A stretch of DNA of 64,000 nucleotides, from positions 11,791,575 through 11,855,574 of the forward strand of contig CM029122.1 in NCBI GenBank assembly GCA_016859345.1. Reading direction: 5' to 3'. The translations under genes and the position numbers were made by a program. A model generated the notes under the pieces. The model did not search any database. It saw nothing but the letters and a program-made list of their open reading frames with translations, and was not told where the DNA came from. Below, piece after piece: positions 47,972 through 59,400 of this stretch. Every line of letters starts with the position of its first letter. Position 1 is the first letter of the stretch. The DNA is from Istiophorus platypterus. Taxonomy: Eukaryota; Chordata; Actinopteri; Istiophoriformes; Istiophoridae.

Positions 47972-48814
47972 CACAGAGACAGTATGGTGGCATTAGCCAA
48001 TCATGCACCGTCATTCTGACACCACTGTCAGTTAAATTAATCCTCTTTTTTCCTTTTGGATATGGATAGCTGAATATTATGAAAGAGTATTTTTCTGGTG
48101 CAAAGTAGGTGTAAATTGACTACTACATATCAAGTTTCTATGATAAAATACCAACCCTGACATCCATAAATTGAGTGACATGATCAAAAGTACCAACCCA
48201 GGTATACATCATACAGCATATGAAGAAAAAAGGAAATGCTAGACAGAGTTAGAAAAAAAAAACAGATTTAATGTAATATCAAGTATAATATGAAAGCAAA
48301 ATTTACAGCAGTTATGCACTGACACATTTTATCATTTCAACTAACCAGCCTTCAAAAAAGTTATTCATCTAAGAATGAGTTTCAGCAATAATTCACCTAT
48401 GAATTCACATTACACGTCATGGATTATTTTCAGTTAACTGCAGTAATCACATACACAACAAAGATCTAAGCACAATACTGTTAAACATAACTAACAGACA
48501 AAGTTAGCATTTCCACCTATTCCTGAGATCTGAGTTATCTGTATTGTAACTGTTTTGAAAATTATGATAGAGATGATAGCAGGATGTATTAATAGCAGCA
48601 TGGTGAGAAAGTAAACATGCATGCGATGATTGCACATAATCTTCCCTTGAGACCACGTGTCTGAATCTGTTTGTGTGGATGTCCTGAGGCTTTGCTATGA
48701 AAGAACACTGACAGAGGCCACTATTAGGTGGCCATAATATGGAAAGATAAGAGGAATCTTTAACATGTGTCATTTAGAGGCGATTTTCGAGTTGCTGATC
48801 CGAGGTGGAGATTC

Positions 48815-51800
48815 CTAAAAGACTGGACTGACATCGTCTTGACAGGGCCCTGAGGTCAGCACAACATTATCCAGCCCTATCTCTCCTCCAACACCGGTCC
48901 CACGCTGAGCTTCAAAAACAATCTGAAAGACATTCAGTAATACAACTTCATGTTTAGGTCTTTGATTCCAGTAATAAGCGAACACTGAGGGGTTGTCTTT
49001 CCAACATAATGTGAACATCCTGAAATTAACGTTTAAAGAAAAATCCATTACAGCTATTTACATAAGAACTGCATAGACTTATAACATTTGTGCTGTTTTA
49101 CCCCTTTTGATTGGTAGTTATTATTGCACATTGTTTTTATCAGTGCTTATTGCATTAGTTTTACAACTCTGTATTTATAAAATGTCTTATGACTTGAGTA
49201 AATGACTCACAGATTCTGGGGCTTCCTCTTTCCAGGCCACAGCGAGGAGCTCCGTCTGCCAGCCCTGATCCCTGCTTTGACTCTGCTCCCACACTGGGTA
49301 AGCATTGTTATCCAGCAGCACCCTGAGAGCGCCCACATTATGTCCTACTACACGGTAGTCAAAGGTGAGGCAGAAGCTGCCCTGCTGGACCCGATCATTG
49401 AGAAGCAGCTTCAGCTTGGCCACGTCTTCCTGTTCCCCCAGGAGCCCACTCATAGCCATGTAGTACTCAGCACCTGTGAGCATGTGTAGCTCTTGTAAGT
49501 AACTAATTAAATGCACAAAATAATTAATCTTAAATAATATGTGGAAAAATGTATCTTGCTGCATATTCATCATTTTGTTACCATTATCATGGTAGGCTAC
49601 ACTCCAGTCCATGTCATCAGCCTTGTCTTGGACCCACTCACATGCTCCCTGGTCAAAGTTGCAATCCAGAATAAACTCTACAAAGTCAAAGGCCAGGGGG
49701 CAACTTTAGCAAAAAGGTCATGTAAACAGTTATTATAGAACAGTGGCTCATTAACAGATATTTGATTACCTTCCTGAACTGGTGCTATATGGATTTCTTT
49801 GACTTCTGTGGCTGGGCCAAATACTGATTCGAAATCCTCTGAAACTGTTTTTAGAGATTTAAGGCAAAAGAAAGTCAATGTAAACACATGATTTATGCAA
49901 TGTGATAATCAGTAAATTCACAAAGGTTGATACAACTGTATCAGGATAACACTCTTATAAAACTGTGACCTAGAACTTTTTGTCTATGAAGCCCTAAGAA
50001 ATGTGTGATCCCAAAAAATAAATAAATAAAAATCCCTAAATTGTGCAGCAAAGAGATTTTCCCCAGTGAAACAAAAGCCATAAAGGGGTTCTTGCCCAAC
50101 AGGTGTAGACCTGCCCTGCTGTCACTCATGTCTTAAGATGGAACTACAACTTAAGGATACAACCCCCCCCCCCCAACACTCAAGCATTTTAAAGCTCTTG
50201 CAGCAAATCACCCCCACGGCAAGAAGCAGCAGACGAGTGACAGCTGGGGTTATTTAACCTGCTCACCCAGAGTGGGCTAGTGTTAGAGAGGTCTAGAGTG
50301 CTGATGACAGACTTTCCTACTAGGAGTCAAGTCTGTATGCACAACAGCTGTTTTGGGGAAAACATAATAAAAGGCTTGGGGGCTTCATAACCTCCTTCCC
50401 TTCCTCACCCTCCTCCTGGGAACCAGGCCCAGGATGACTTGTATCCCTGGGCTCTCACATGCCAACAGACTAACATTCCTCCCTGGAGGTGATGGATGTC
50501 TTGGGGCCTGTCTCCTCTTGCTATCTGAGTTCTTACACTGACTCTGTGTTTCCATAAAGATAAAGATTGGTGGTGAAAGGTAACCACATTTATGGGTTGT
50601 TTGAGTGAGATGCATACCACTGCGTGGTCACACTGCCCATTCCTCTTTTTTTTAATCTGATGGGAGGGTTGCCAGTCTATTACTAGAATGTGTATATACA
50701 CTACACAGGTATGAATGACATGTGCTGGAAGTCATTGTCTCATAATCAAGAGGTTTATTCAGATGTGAATCAACCTGAATCAATGATTGGGACGTCTCTT
50801 ACTAATCGGACTCGGTATGTCTTAGCACCTAAAAAAACTAAAAAGAATCATACACTGTATTTTGTGCCACTTCATTGTTGGTAACATCAAAATTTCCAGG
50901 AAGAGTCATATAGGTCTTGGAGAAAACTGAGGTCAACAGGGGACATGATGCAAGGGCTTAGACCTGACCTACTATTTCATACATATTACAGCTGCCAATT
51001 GGAAATTCAATAACTTTGATCAGATGCTGTATTGATAAGACGGCAAAATCACTGTACTAACATACTGAGTTTTTTTTAGTCTGTGTATAATTAATGCGTT
51101 CTAGACCACACAGAATACTAGAAGCAGAACTACTATGAGGTAGCCACACTTAACTGAAAACATCTCCTCTTGGATTCAGCTGGTTGTCTTCCTCTTCCCC
51201 TTCCTCCTCTTCCTTAGGAAATTCATCCTCTGGTCTCTCCTCTGTCTGGGTGCCAATGTAGACCTCTCCCTCATAGTCAAAAGGCTGCTGGCGGATCTTA
51301 GGGGGCGGCGTAGCAGCTGGTTCAGGGATAATGTTTTTGAAGTCCTCGTTGTCCAGCTTACCACCTAGAATCCCAGGCCTCACTTGGGAGTCTGGGATGG
51401 CTGCAGGCAGGAAGAGGGATTGGATTAGACATGTGGGACTGCAAACACGAGCTGGGAATTTTACCTGGATTCAAACGCATACAATGTTTGTTGTCATGTA
51501 TTTTGCAGCTGCTGATCTTGTCAATCACTTGCTTGCAGTCACTTACCAGATCATGGCTGAAATGCATTATTTTTCCACTGCAGTAGTACTATAGCAAATT
51601 AACATGCCTAACAACAGATAGGAATATCCTACTCCATGCAAATGAAGCATGACAGTGACATTGATTGCAACTTAAATGCACAAGCATTTTATCGCATACG
51701 TTCTGCATATCAAGGGTCATGCTTAGAATTCCAGGTCTCATTTCAAGCTGTGTGAGCTGTGGACATACAATATTTCCAGCCACGGGAAAGGGGGGAGAGT

Positions 51801-54800
51801 CGGGGGAGATGTTCGTAAAAGTAGGCAAGAGGAGGAAATGAATGGGGTTGCAGGGCAGGGAGTGAACAGCGCAAGCAGAGTCTCGGATTTCACACAATCT
51901 CACCATTGAGGAAATCATCTGCACTGCCTTTGTCTCCATCCCAGGACATCTGATAAAATGGCTTGACTACAAAAAATAAAGGCAAATTCATTTTTGCTAA
52001 TGCTCTTAGCCTATACCTTCTATGTGATTTTGCTACATGAGGCTTCACCTGTTATTATCTGGCCCTGGTTCAAAGAGTACAAACCTAATTGTCTTTCCCT
52101 TCTTCTTTGGATGGTTAGCTACCATACACTGTCATATTTACACAGGTGTGTTTTCAATCTGTGGCCCTCCCTTGCCAACATCTGTAAAGAAGAGTGGAGT
52201 CTGAAAACAGGAAACAACCCTTGGCAGGACAGTTGTTTGCTGATGTTTAAAGCATCCAAATGAAATATGTGGCAGTAAAACTGCTCCTGACCTATCAGGC
52301 TAACTGCTCTCATCTGGGAAAGGTCTGAGACATAGGCTTTTTGTGATCTACTGTGAATGACGTCATTTGACAAGTTTTATTACATATTAAAAGATAATTC
52401 TAAAATTGATTAATATATAGTTCTGTGAAACAGATCTCAGGTCTCACCAGAGCATTCAAAGCCATTGCCTCTGAAGCCAGACTTGCACCTGCATTTGTAG
52501 GATCCTTGAGTGTTCAGACAGACAGCATGGTGGCTGCACTTGTGGTTGCCGGCTGCACACTCATCAAGGTCTGGAATTGGAAGAAGCCTATTTGTACCTT
52601 TAGGAACAGAGCTGATAAACAGTATTTCCCTTTAATAAATTTGCATACCTTACCTACACAGTCATATTTGCCTTCAACATATTTCAGATCGTAGCCCTCC
52701 TGGCACTTGCAGAAGTAGCTGCCAAAGGTGTTAACACATTGTCTGTTGTACGGGCAGAGGTTTTTTCCAGTAACACATTCATCGATATCTGAAGGGAATG
52801 AAAACAAAAATAAATTAAAGGGCCTGTGATTTAAAATTAACACCTATCTGAACACGTCTGTATTTAGTACAAAACCTTGTTCCCATGGCACTAAACTACA
52901 AAAGTACATTCCATTAGCCTTCAGTGCAAGTTTCATACCCCTACATTTTTCAAAGTACAATTATATAATGGACTGAAATTGAACATAGTGTAAATTACTC
53001 GTTGTAGTCTAACAGCATCTCTTGGAAAAAAGGCACTTTTTGATACACATTCAGAGTAGAAGTGTATTTTTGCTGTACGTCCATTTTTGAGTGTGCTGGA
53101 TACATTATCCATTATATTACTTCCCCTGTGTGATCAGTATACCAGACTGGCTCTGTGTCAACTTGAGCAGTTTTGTGGGAAGAAATATAACTTAATTGCA
53201 TCCATCTGATGCACAAGCCAAGCATGCAAAAACCACGTAGTAGAATCTCTACAGAATTTTTCCACTATGCAAAAAATCTAAATCTAAGCCAAAGTCATTC
53301 CCTCTTCACTTTATTTTCCTAATAAGAGCTACTTCTTTATTTGATTTTTTTTTACCCTCCTTATATCTTGCATAGGACTTATTCAAATTGTGTATTATAT
53401 TTGACACATTTTGCATGACATCATATGCCTCAAAGGATAATAATCTGTTGCTGTGTGAGTGCGGTAGCTCACCTACACAAGTCCTCTCATCTTGCCCCAG
53501 TTGCAGCCCTGCAGATGGGCAGAGGCAGCGAATCTCCCCTTCAACTTCCTCACAGCCATACTGACAGTGAGCAAGAGAGCATGTCCTGGAATCTACATAC
53601 ATGGACACAAACAAATAAACACACATCTGTAAAATACGCAAACTCGGCAAGAGCATTACTCTCTGTGTTTCCACTTAAAGTATATACTAATAGCAGCAGG
53701 ATGGGACTCACTGGCACAAGATCCATCAGACATTAGGGTGTATCCATTGAGACAGTAACACTTGTAACTGCCATAAGTGTTCATGCAGCGATGCTCACAG
53801 GGACGAGGTTTCAAGCCACACTCGTTCAAATCTAGAAATAAGAGTCACCTTCAACAACTTTTCTAAAATTCAAACATGTAGGTTTTGACTTGTAATTTAT
53901 TGAAATCATGCAAATCAAGATTTGTTTAAAAACATATCTAAAAGAAGCAAATCAAGTCAGTTATCAGCTGGAAATTAGATTATCTTGTACCCAGTTTGAC
54001 CCATGTTGTGCAGACCCTCTTCAATGACCCCAAATACTCACCTTGATTACAGGTCTTTCCAGTGTATCCTGGGAAGCACTTGCATTTGTTTGGGCCAACA
54101 CATTCTCCATGCTTGCAGCCGTGCTCACACTGAGCTGGTAAACCATTTAACATGAAAGAAAATACCATCAGCAATATCAGTGGTTTGAGAATGATGGACT
54201 TAAGTCAAACCACACTTTAAATTATGCAGGAAAGGTTTTTCAATCTAGACTCTTTCCTCCACGTTTTCTGGGACTGGAAAATATCTCTCATGAAAAGAAT
54301 AACAATTGTTAGGATAAATTGGCAGTAAATTTACATTCCTCTCGCTATTTATTTTTTTGAAAAAGCATTGTGTGCAAACTGGAACTTTGACACATTGCTT
54401 GATATTAAGAGAATACTGTTTTCATAAATAATAACAATAAAATAAATAAAGTTAGTCTTTGAATCAGTCTGCTCTTACCCTCACACTGCCCTTTACTGTT
54501 TTTCTTCCAGCCATAGCAACACTCCAGTCTCCTGCCATAGCGACACACACCTGGTTGGTTTCCAGTAAGGACTTGTCGGTAGTGCCTTTGAGGAAAAAGA
54601 GAAAGGGTGAGATCTGTAATTTCACTGTATTGGCAGTATTTATAGCCAGACCTGATAATGCATGCAACATTAAATAGCAAATCTGGCCTTTAAGCAAAAT
54701 TTTATCTTAATAATGACAATTAAAAACTAAGGACATTTTAGGTTATTTACAAATTCATGTTTATTTGGGACCACACACCCACAATCTCATTAATCTCTAA

Positions 54801-56048
54801 TGCTCCCAAATGCATGCTTTCAGGTGGGTAGTAGTGCAAGAAAAACAAAAAAACCTAAATAAAGTGTCTCCTTACAGACTCCCTTATAAAAGTAGGGCTC
54901 CCTGTGGAGCAACAGCCAGCTGACAGGATGTTTGCTACAGAGGGAGAAAAACACACTAATCAGACACTTCCTGCGTGGCACATTGATATCTAAAGCATGA
55001 CCTTCTTCCCTCTGTTTACCTTGATCTGCATCTGACTCTTGTTACTGAAATCAGATGAGAATCTAGTGATGAGAATCTACTGTAAAGTTATCCTCAATTG
55101 TGGTCAGCGAGTCAGCAAGTTAGATCTATACATACCCTACAGTATGTAAATTGCATGTGTGTATTTTTAACTTGTCAATTAGATTAAGATGTTAAGGTAC
55201 CATTTGCCATTAACTAAGTAAATTGGTAAATTCATACCAGAATCAAACATCCAAATCTAATTTTACAGCTTTAAGCATCATCATCTCTTCTTTTAAGCAC
55301 AGTGCCAAACTCTAATTTCCCAGATGTTTAGGTTTGCAGGGGCAGCATCCTAAAAGCAGCCTCGGCTCCAGTGGGACCAGAGGAATCTGAGACTTGATAG
55401 AATTCTACCAGAATAGCTCAAAGGAGATGGACTCCTAAGTGTGACAGGTGTTCTTCAGTTATTAACAGTTGCCGTGCTGTGCCACATTTAGCTGACACAC
55501 AGTCAGAGCCCCCACGGACCTCTTTTGGCAGCAGCAGCAGTGCGTACATACCATCAAAACAGTTTTCCCTGAGATTTTAAAGCACAAAATTCTAGAGATT
55601 TAAAGCAAACAGTGTAAAATGGTTGCATTCATGTTACTCATTAACCTCCACTCAAAATTACAGGATGACGTGGAACCACTAGTTAAAGCGGTAGTAATTC
55701 CCTTTTTTTGGCCAGAGGAAGTAGGTTAAATTGCATATTAGCCCATACCATAGGCTACATTTTTAGTTTGTTATTTGTATCAGTCTTGCTCGGGCCTGCT
55801 GAAATGTGATAGTAACTTTATAGTACATAGAAATCTCTCTTACATCATGTGGGAACATCTTTTTGACTCTTATCTGAGCAAATATCAAAGTAAGGTTTAC
55901 ACCTGCTGCAGGTCTCTGGGTAAAAACATACCGTGCAACATCAAACACTCTTTGGCTCTGCTTTACTGACTTACCTTTGGGCATCTGCTTGACGAGAGGA
56001 GATGTAGATCAGGAGAAAAAGAATACTGACCAAAGTGAATGACTGCAT
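48815..56048 (-). CDS. egfl6: EGF-like domain multiple 6 (secreted EGF/MAM matrix protein)
   Basis: Secreted extracellular-matrix protein known from skin, hair follicle and skeletal tissues. Coding exons in transcript order: 56048-55975 (signal peptide), 54585-54479, 54134-54042, 53831-53712, 53592-53473, 52788-52654, 52570-52448, 51966-51904, 51400-51155, 49844-49770, 49677-49582, 49473-49211, 48922-48815. They total 1623 nt, 540 aa (human about 553). Signal peptide MQSFTLVSILFLLIYISSRQ; NQPGVCRYGRRLECCYGW; five EGF modules at about 63-91, 92-131, 132-171, 172-216 and 217-257, of which 2, 4 and 5 are calcium-binding (DIDEC/DLDEC type). An acidic linker carries an RGD at residues 356-358. A MAM domain (DCNFDQGACEW, FCLTFDYRV, GGEIGLDNVVL) runs from about 390 to the end. 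All internal EGF exons are phase 1, as usual for shuffled modules. Confidence 0.95.
49845..51154. other. egfl6 1.3-kb intron
   Basis: Intronic sequence with a run of C at about 50163-50174 and no recognised exon. Several short open frames in it lack splice context. Confidence 0.6.
51675..51756 (-). pseudogene. Possible dead duplicate of an egfl6 exon segment
   Basis: On the egfl6 strand this piece of the intron reads EMRPGILSMTLDMQN. The real exon at 51400-51155 opens with SQVRPGILGGKLDNED. The first 22 nt compared agree at 18 positions and 44 nt agree at about 28. It has a plausible acceptor (GTCCACAG) and donor (GTATGC), but no phase-1 reading is open. If it is a duplicate, it cannot be used in frame. 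Confidence 0.35.
51904..51966 (-). other. egfl6: egfl6 63-nt symmetric exon
   Basis: Acceptor TTTTTTGTAG and donor GTGAGA flank a 63-nt exon encoding VKPFYQMSWDGDKGSADDFL and Asn. Both ends are phase 1, so the exon can be included or skipped without changing frame. I do not recall a counterpart in human EGFL6, where CSA-IPEN is continuous at this point; the fish exons on either side also join directly as CSA-IPDS. Confidence 0.7.
54586..55974. other. egfl6 first intron
   Basis: 1.4 kb between the signal-peptide exon and the exon encoding the conserved CCYGW segment. No further exon or repeat is recognised. Confidence 0.6.
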
Positions 56049-56480
56049 GTCTGTGACCGTGAGTAGCGGGAGCGCTTTGTTTCCTACGGAGCTGACTTTG
56101 TTTGCTGTGTGTTCCGACTATTCCTCCTTGGGACTTGCGCTCATTTAAATGCTTAGATAGGAACAGGTCTCAGCTGAGCCTTTGCACAAGGCACAATGGA
56201 TTTCATGTATTTCCAGAGCACAAAGTCAAAGTCTCCTCTGGGGAAACAAATCTCTCTCTCTCTCTCTCTCTCTCTTCAATGCAGCAGCTACACTCTGTGT
56301 CCCATAATTTGCTTCCTCTTCTTCCTTTCTGAAATTCCAGAGGTGGGTTGACACTCTGTGAAGTGACACTGCACTGTGAGGGATAGGTTGTGACTTTTCG
56401 AGGTAGGAGTGTGTTTGTAAGGGGGGTGGGGATTATGTTTAGGGGTGCTCCTCTCTTCAGTGAAACCCTATACAGGACCA
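56049..56480. promoter_or_regulatory. egfl6 5' flank with CT microsatellite
   Basis: Immediate upstream region of egfl6. It contains a CT repeat at 56251-56275, roughly 200 bp above the start codon. The 5'UTR and start site are not resolved. Confidence 0.5.
56251..56275. repeat. (CT)n microsatellite
   Basis: Perfect CT repeat of about 25 bp in the egfl6 upstream region. Confidence 0.9.
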
Positions 56481-59400
56481 TGTGAAACCCTTCCTGTCAA
56501 TCACCAGTAGGAAAAACCATACTGTTGCACAAATCTCAAATGCAGGGTAACCTAGTAATTTTAGTTTGGTTCTTTTCGGAAATAACATAAGCTTTACGTG
56601 CATTTGTTGTTTGACAGCCTGCCTAAGCTGTGTATTTTTTGGATAATTAGCTGTATCAGCTATTGGAAAAGTCAGGCATGCATAGACCTGTCATTAGCAG
56701 CTGCAGTGCTCTTTGATGTCTTGCTCACAGGTAGCACATAAAGCTTTGCTCTCTTGCACATGCTAATTCCAAGTTCAGCCATAAAAATGTTTAATGAGTT
56801 TTCACGCTTTCAAAGTCAGCCCCAACATCTGCTCCAGTTCCCCTGTACCCTCAGAAATCGACAAATGATGTTTTCTGTGGGAGCTGCACGGGTTTAGTTT
56901 ACATTAGTTGCTGAAATACGTCTCCCATGTTTTCGGGTGACAGAGGTCGTTTATTCACTGAATTCAGAGCCAGTTTTATTTACACTTAAATGTCCTTCCA
57001 GTGGCACACCACCAAAAAAGGCTTAGAATGATGATTTGAAAACTGAAATGGAAATTGCTTTCATATGAGAAGGAAGTCTGCCATTAAACACTGCAGTTAA
57101 GCTCAACAGTATAAGTCTTTGATTATTTTGCCAGACATTTCAGTACTCATGTCAGGAAGTAGAAATGTTTCAGCTCATTAAATGTTGCTTGTATCACATT
57201 TTGTTTATATTAAGAGAGGTTCAAACAAAGTCAGGCTGGACACTCCTGTCATTGAACCCATTTATTGGAACAATAATACATGTTTGAATTTGGTGTGGCT
57301 CTGCTTATGTGACACCACAGAAAAAAATCTGAGAAACACAGACATTTCTGTGAGCTCACAAACATTCCTTAACAGATAAGGGGAAAAACAACAATTACAA
57401 AGTAATAAGACTAATATGAAATCATATTCTAGGTTCCGCAGGCAGAAAATCCTAAATACTAATCCAGGGGGAAGCTTGAGAGGCAGAGGAGGTTTATCGC
57501 TAGCGTTTAGACAGTTGTTGCCATGAGGATGTATAGTGGAACAGTAGTGTTGGCAGAAAGTACGTCATATCTGTTGATAGGGGAGCGAATACTTGGACTA
57601 GCCCCATGGGCAAAAACCATCATCGTAATCTTTTCTAACTTTAGCTGAAGTCTTTAGTTCAGGATAACTCAACTTTATAGTTGAGTTTTAATGACCAGAA
57701 TTTTTCTGTAACCTTATCCAGGTTTTTATAGATGTCTAACTCTAACCCTTTGGGAGCTTCGTTGGTATCATGGCTCCAAGTGGCTTTTCCATATGGAGCA
57801 CCTGTAATGAATGTATAAACAGTGTGTATTGGGCACTCTGACCCAAAATCAGTTTTCCCAAAATTCTGTTATATCCAAGCTTTACCCACAATGACATGTC
57901 AAAGTGTCATCATTAAAAAAGATGCAGCAGATCTAAGTTTATTGAATTATTTGAAAATGTTATCACAGGAGCAGGAAGTTGGTGAATATTTTCAGCAAAA
58001 AAGCCCAACTTTCACAAGCTCATGACAACTGCTTTTTAAAACATTCAATGGTTTTTCTTTAAGAGATAGATGGGTTTATACAAGCACTGTTATTTTCTAG
58101 TGAATTTCACCAAAGTAACATTATGTTAAATTCTTCCATGACAGGTATGGTGTTAATTTTGGTTCTCTCATATGTTATGGTGCTTGATGGAATGATAATG
58201 TAGGAGAAGAAATAAGAGCTTTATTCTAAAAAAAAAACCAAAAACAAAAACAAAGCATTGCTGTGCTGTTGTTTTCTGAGTGCCGGGCTCTGGCCTCTTG
58301 TATTGCATTAAAAAAGTGATTTCTCAAAATAATGTCAGACACACAGACTAACACATATACGCACAGAAACATAACCACACACAAACACACATTTCCCCAT
58401 GTGTCCCATATCTAGTCTGCAACCGGACTCTCTCTGTCTGACATCTCAAGCATGTGTCTCGTGTACTGTAGGTTAGAGCTGCCTCCTCGCTGCTGCTTTG
58501 TGGATTGTTTGTGTAGGTTCTGTGTTCTACTGATGGTGTCAGGCAGACCTGATGAAGCCATTATAGTCACAACAACAGCCCCCTCATCCGTCCAGGAGAG
58601 AGCGCTGGCTTTTAGACCACAACTACAGCTTTTTATTAAACGGGATTGCCAGTGCGGCGTAGTGACATCGCTCAGCAAGTATTCAGTTTCAAAAATAATG
58701 CGTGCTGAAATATTGTATGTGAATATGTTTTACATGAGTGAAAAAAAGCATGTTTGCTTAAATTATAGTCATTATAAAGTACACTGTACTACTGGTTATG
58801 CAGCATGTCTGTAGTATTGAAATTTTACAATACCAAGGCCTGACATATTTTGCTGGGTTGTTAGTTCTAGTATTAACAAATGGTTTCTTATTAACAGTAC
58901 ATGTATACGTTGTTTATTATTCAGTATTCGTTTATGATACCTTCTGCTTTTTGACTAGTGCAAACAAATTGTCCCTCAAGGACCATAAAGTTGAGAATCA
59001 GTCTTTATTGTTTTTTCCTAATTTTCTTATAATAATCTTTCATCCAGGAGGGGGAGCCATAGTATAACTCTTGCCAATAACATACAGCTTTGTGTTGTTG
59101 TAGACTTTGCCTGTAATCAACTTTTAATTGACTTGACTTTCACCTATTTACTTCATTGTTGTTTTTTTTTTAACACAGTAGGCGTGGCTTAACATGATTT
59201 GTGGTTAAATGTGCTGTGCCTGCCTGAACAGGAATCCCTCTGCTGTTAGTGAGTGGAGACGGTGTTGATTTATTTGTCGCTTTTGTGTCAGCAGAGGTCC
59301 CTATCTGTCTGCATTTATTTTTCACTGACTGAAGAAGGCTTCATTGTATCCTGAATGTGAACACGGGTTGCACACATTACCAAGAGAGCTGACCACTGAT

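Larger units (their letters stand above)
46311..48814. other. rab9a-egfl6 spacer
   Basis: Contains the short element at 46761-47652, a partial relative near 47926-47971, and probably the egfl6 3'UTR toward 48815 (a minus-strand ATTAAA near 48265 is one candidate poly(A) signal). I looked for TCEANC, which sits between RAB9A and EGFL6 in human, and found no frame of suitable size or content. Confidence 0.6.

Noticed and set aside
46311..48814. TCEANC coding exon
   Set aside because: No frame of adequate size or with TFIIS-N/SPOC-like sequence; the longest frame (47237-47680, minus) overlaps repeat sequence.
49677..49712. Earlier acceptor TTGCTAAAG for the egfl6 exon at 49582-49677
   Set aside because: It brings in an in-frame TAG when joined to the phase-1 exon before it. 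The acceptor TTTGTAG at 49678 keeps the frame and leads into the MAM domain.
51675..51756. Using the RPGIL-like segment as a functional alternative exon
   Set aside because: All phase-1 readings hit an early stop, so it cannot join the neighbouring egfl6 exons.
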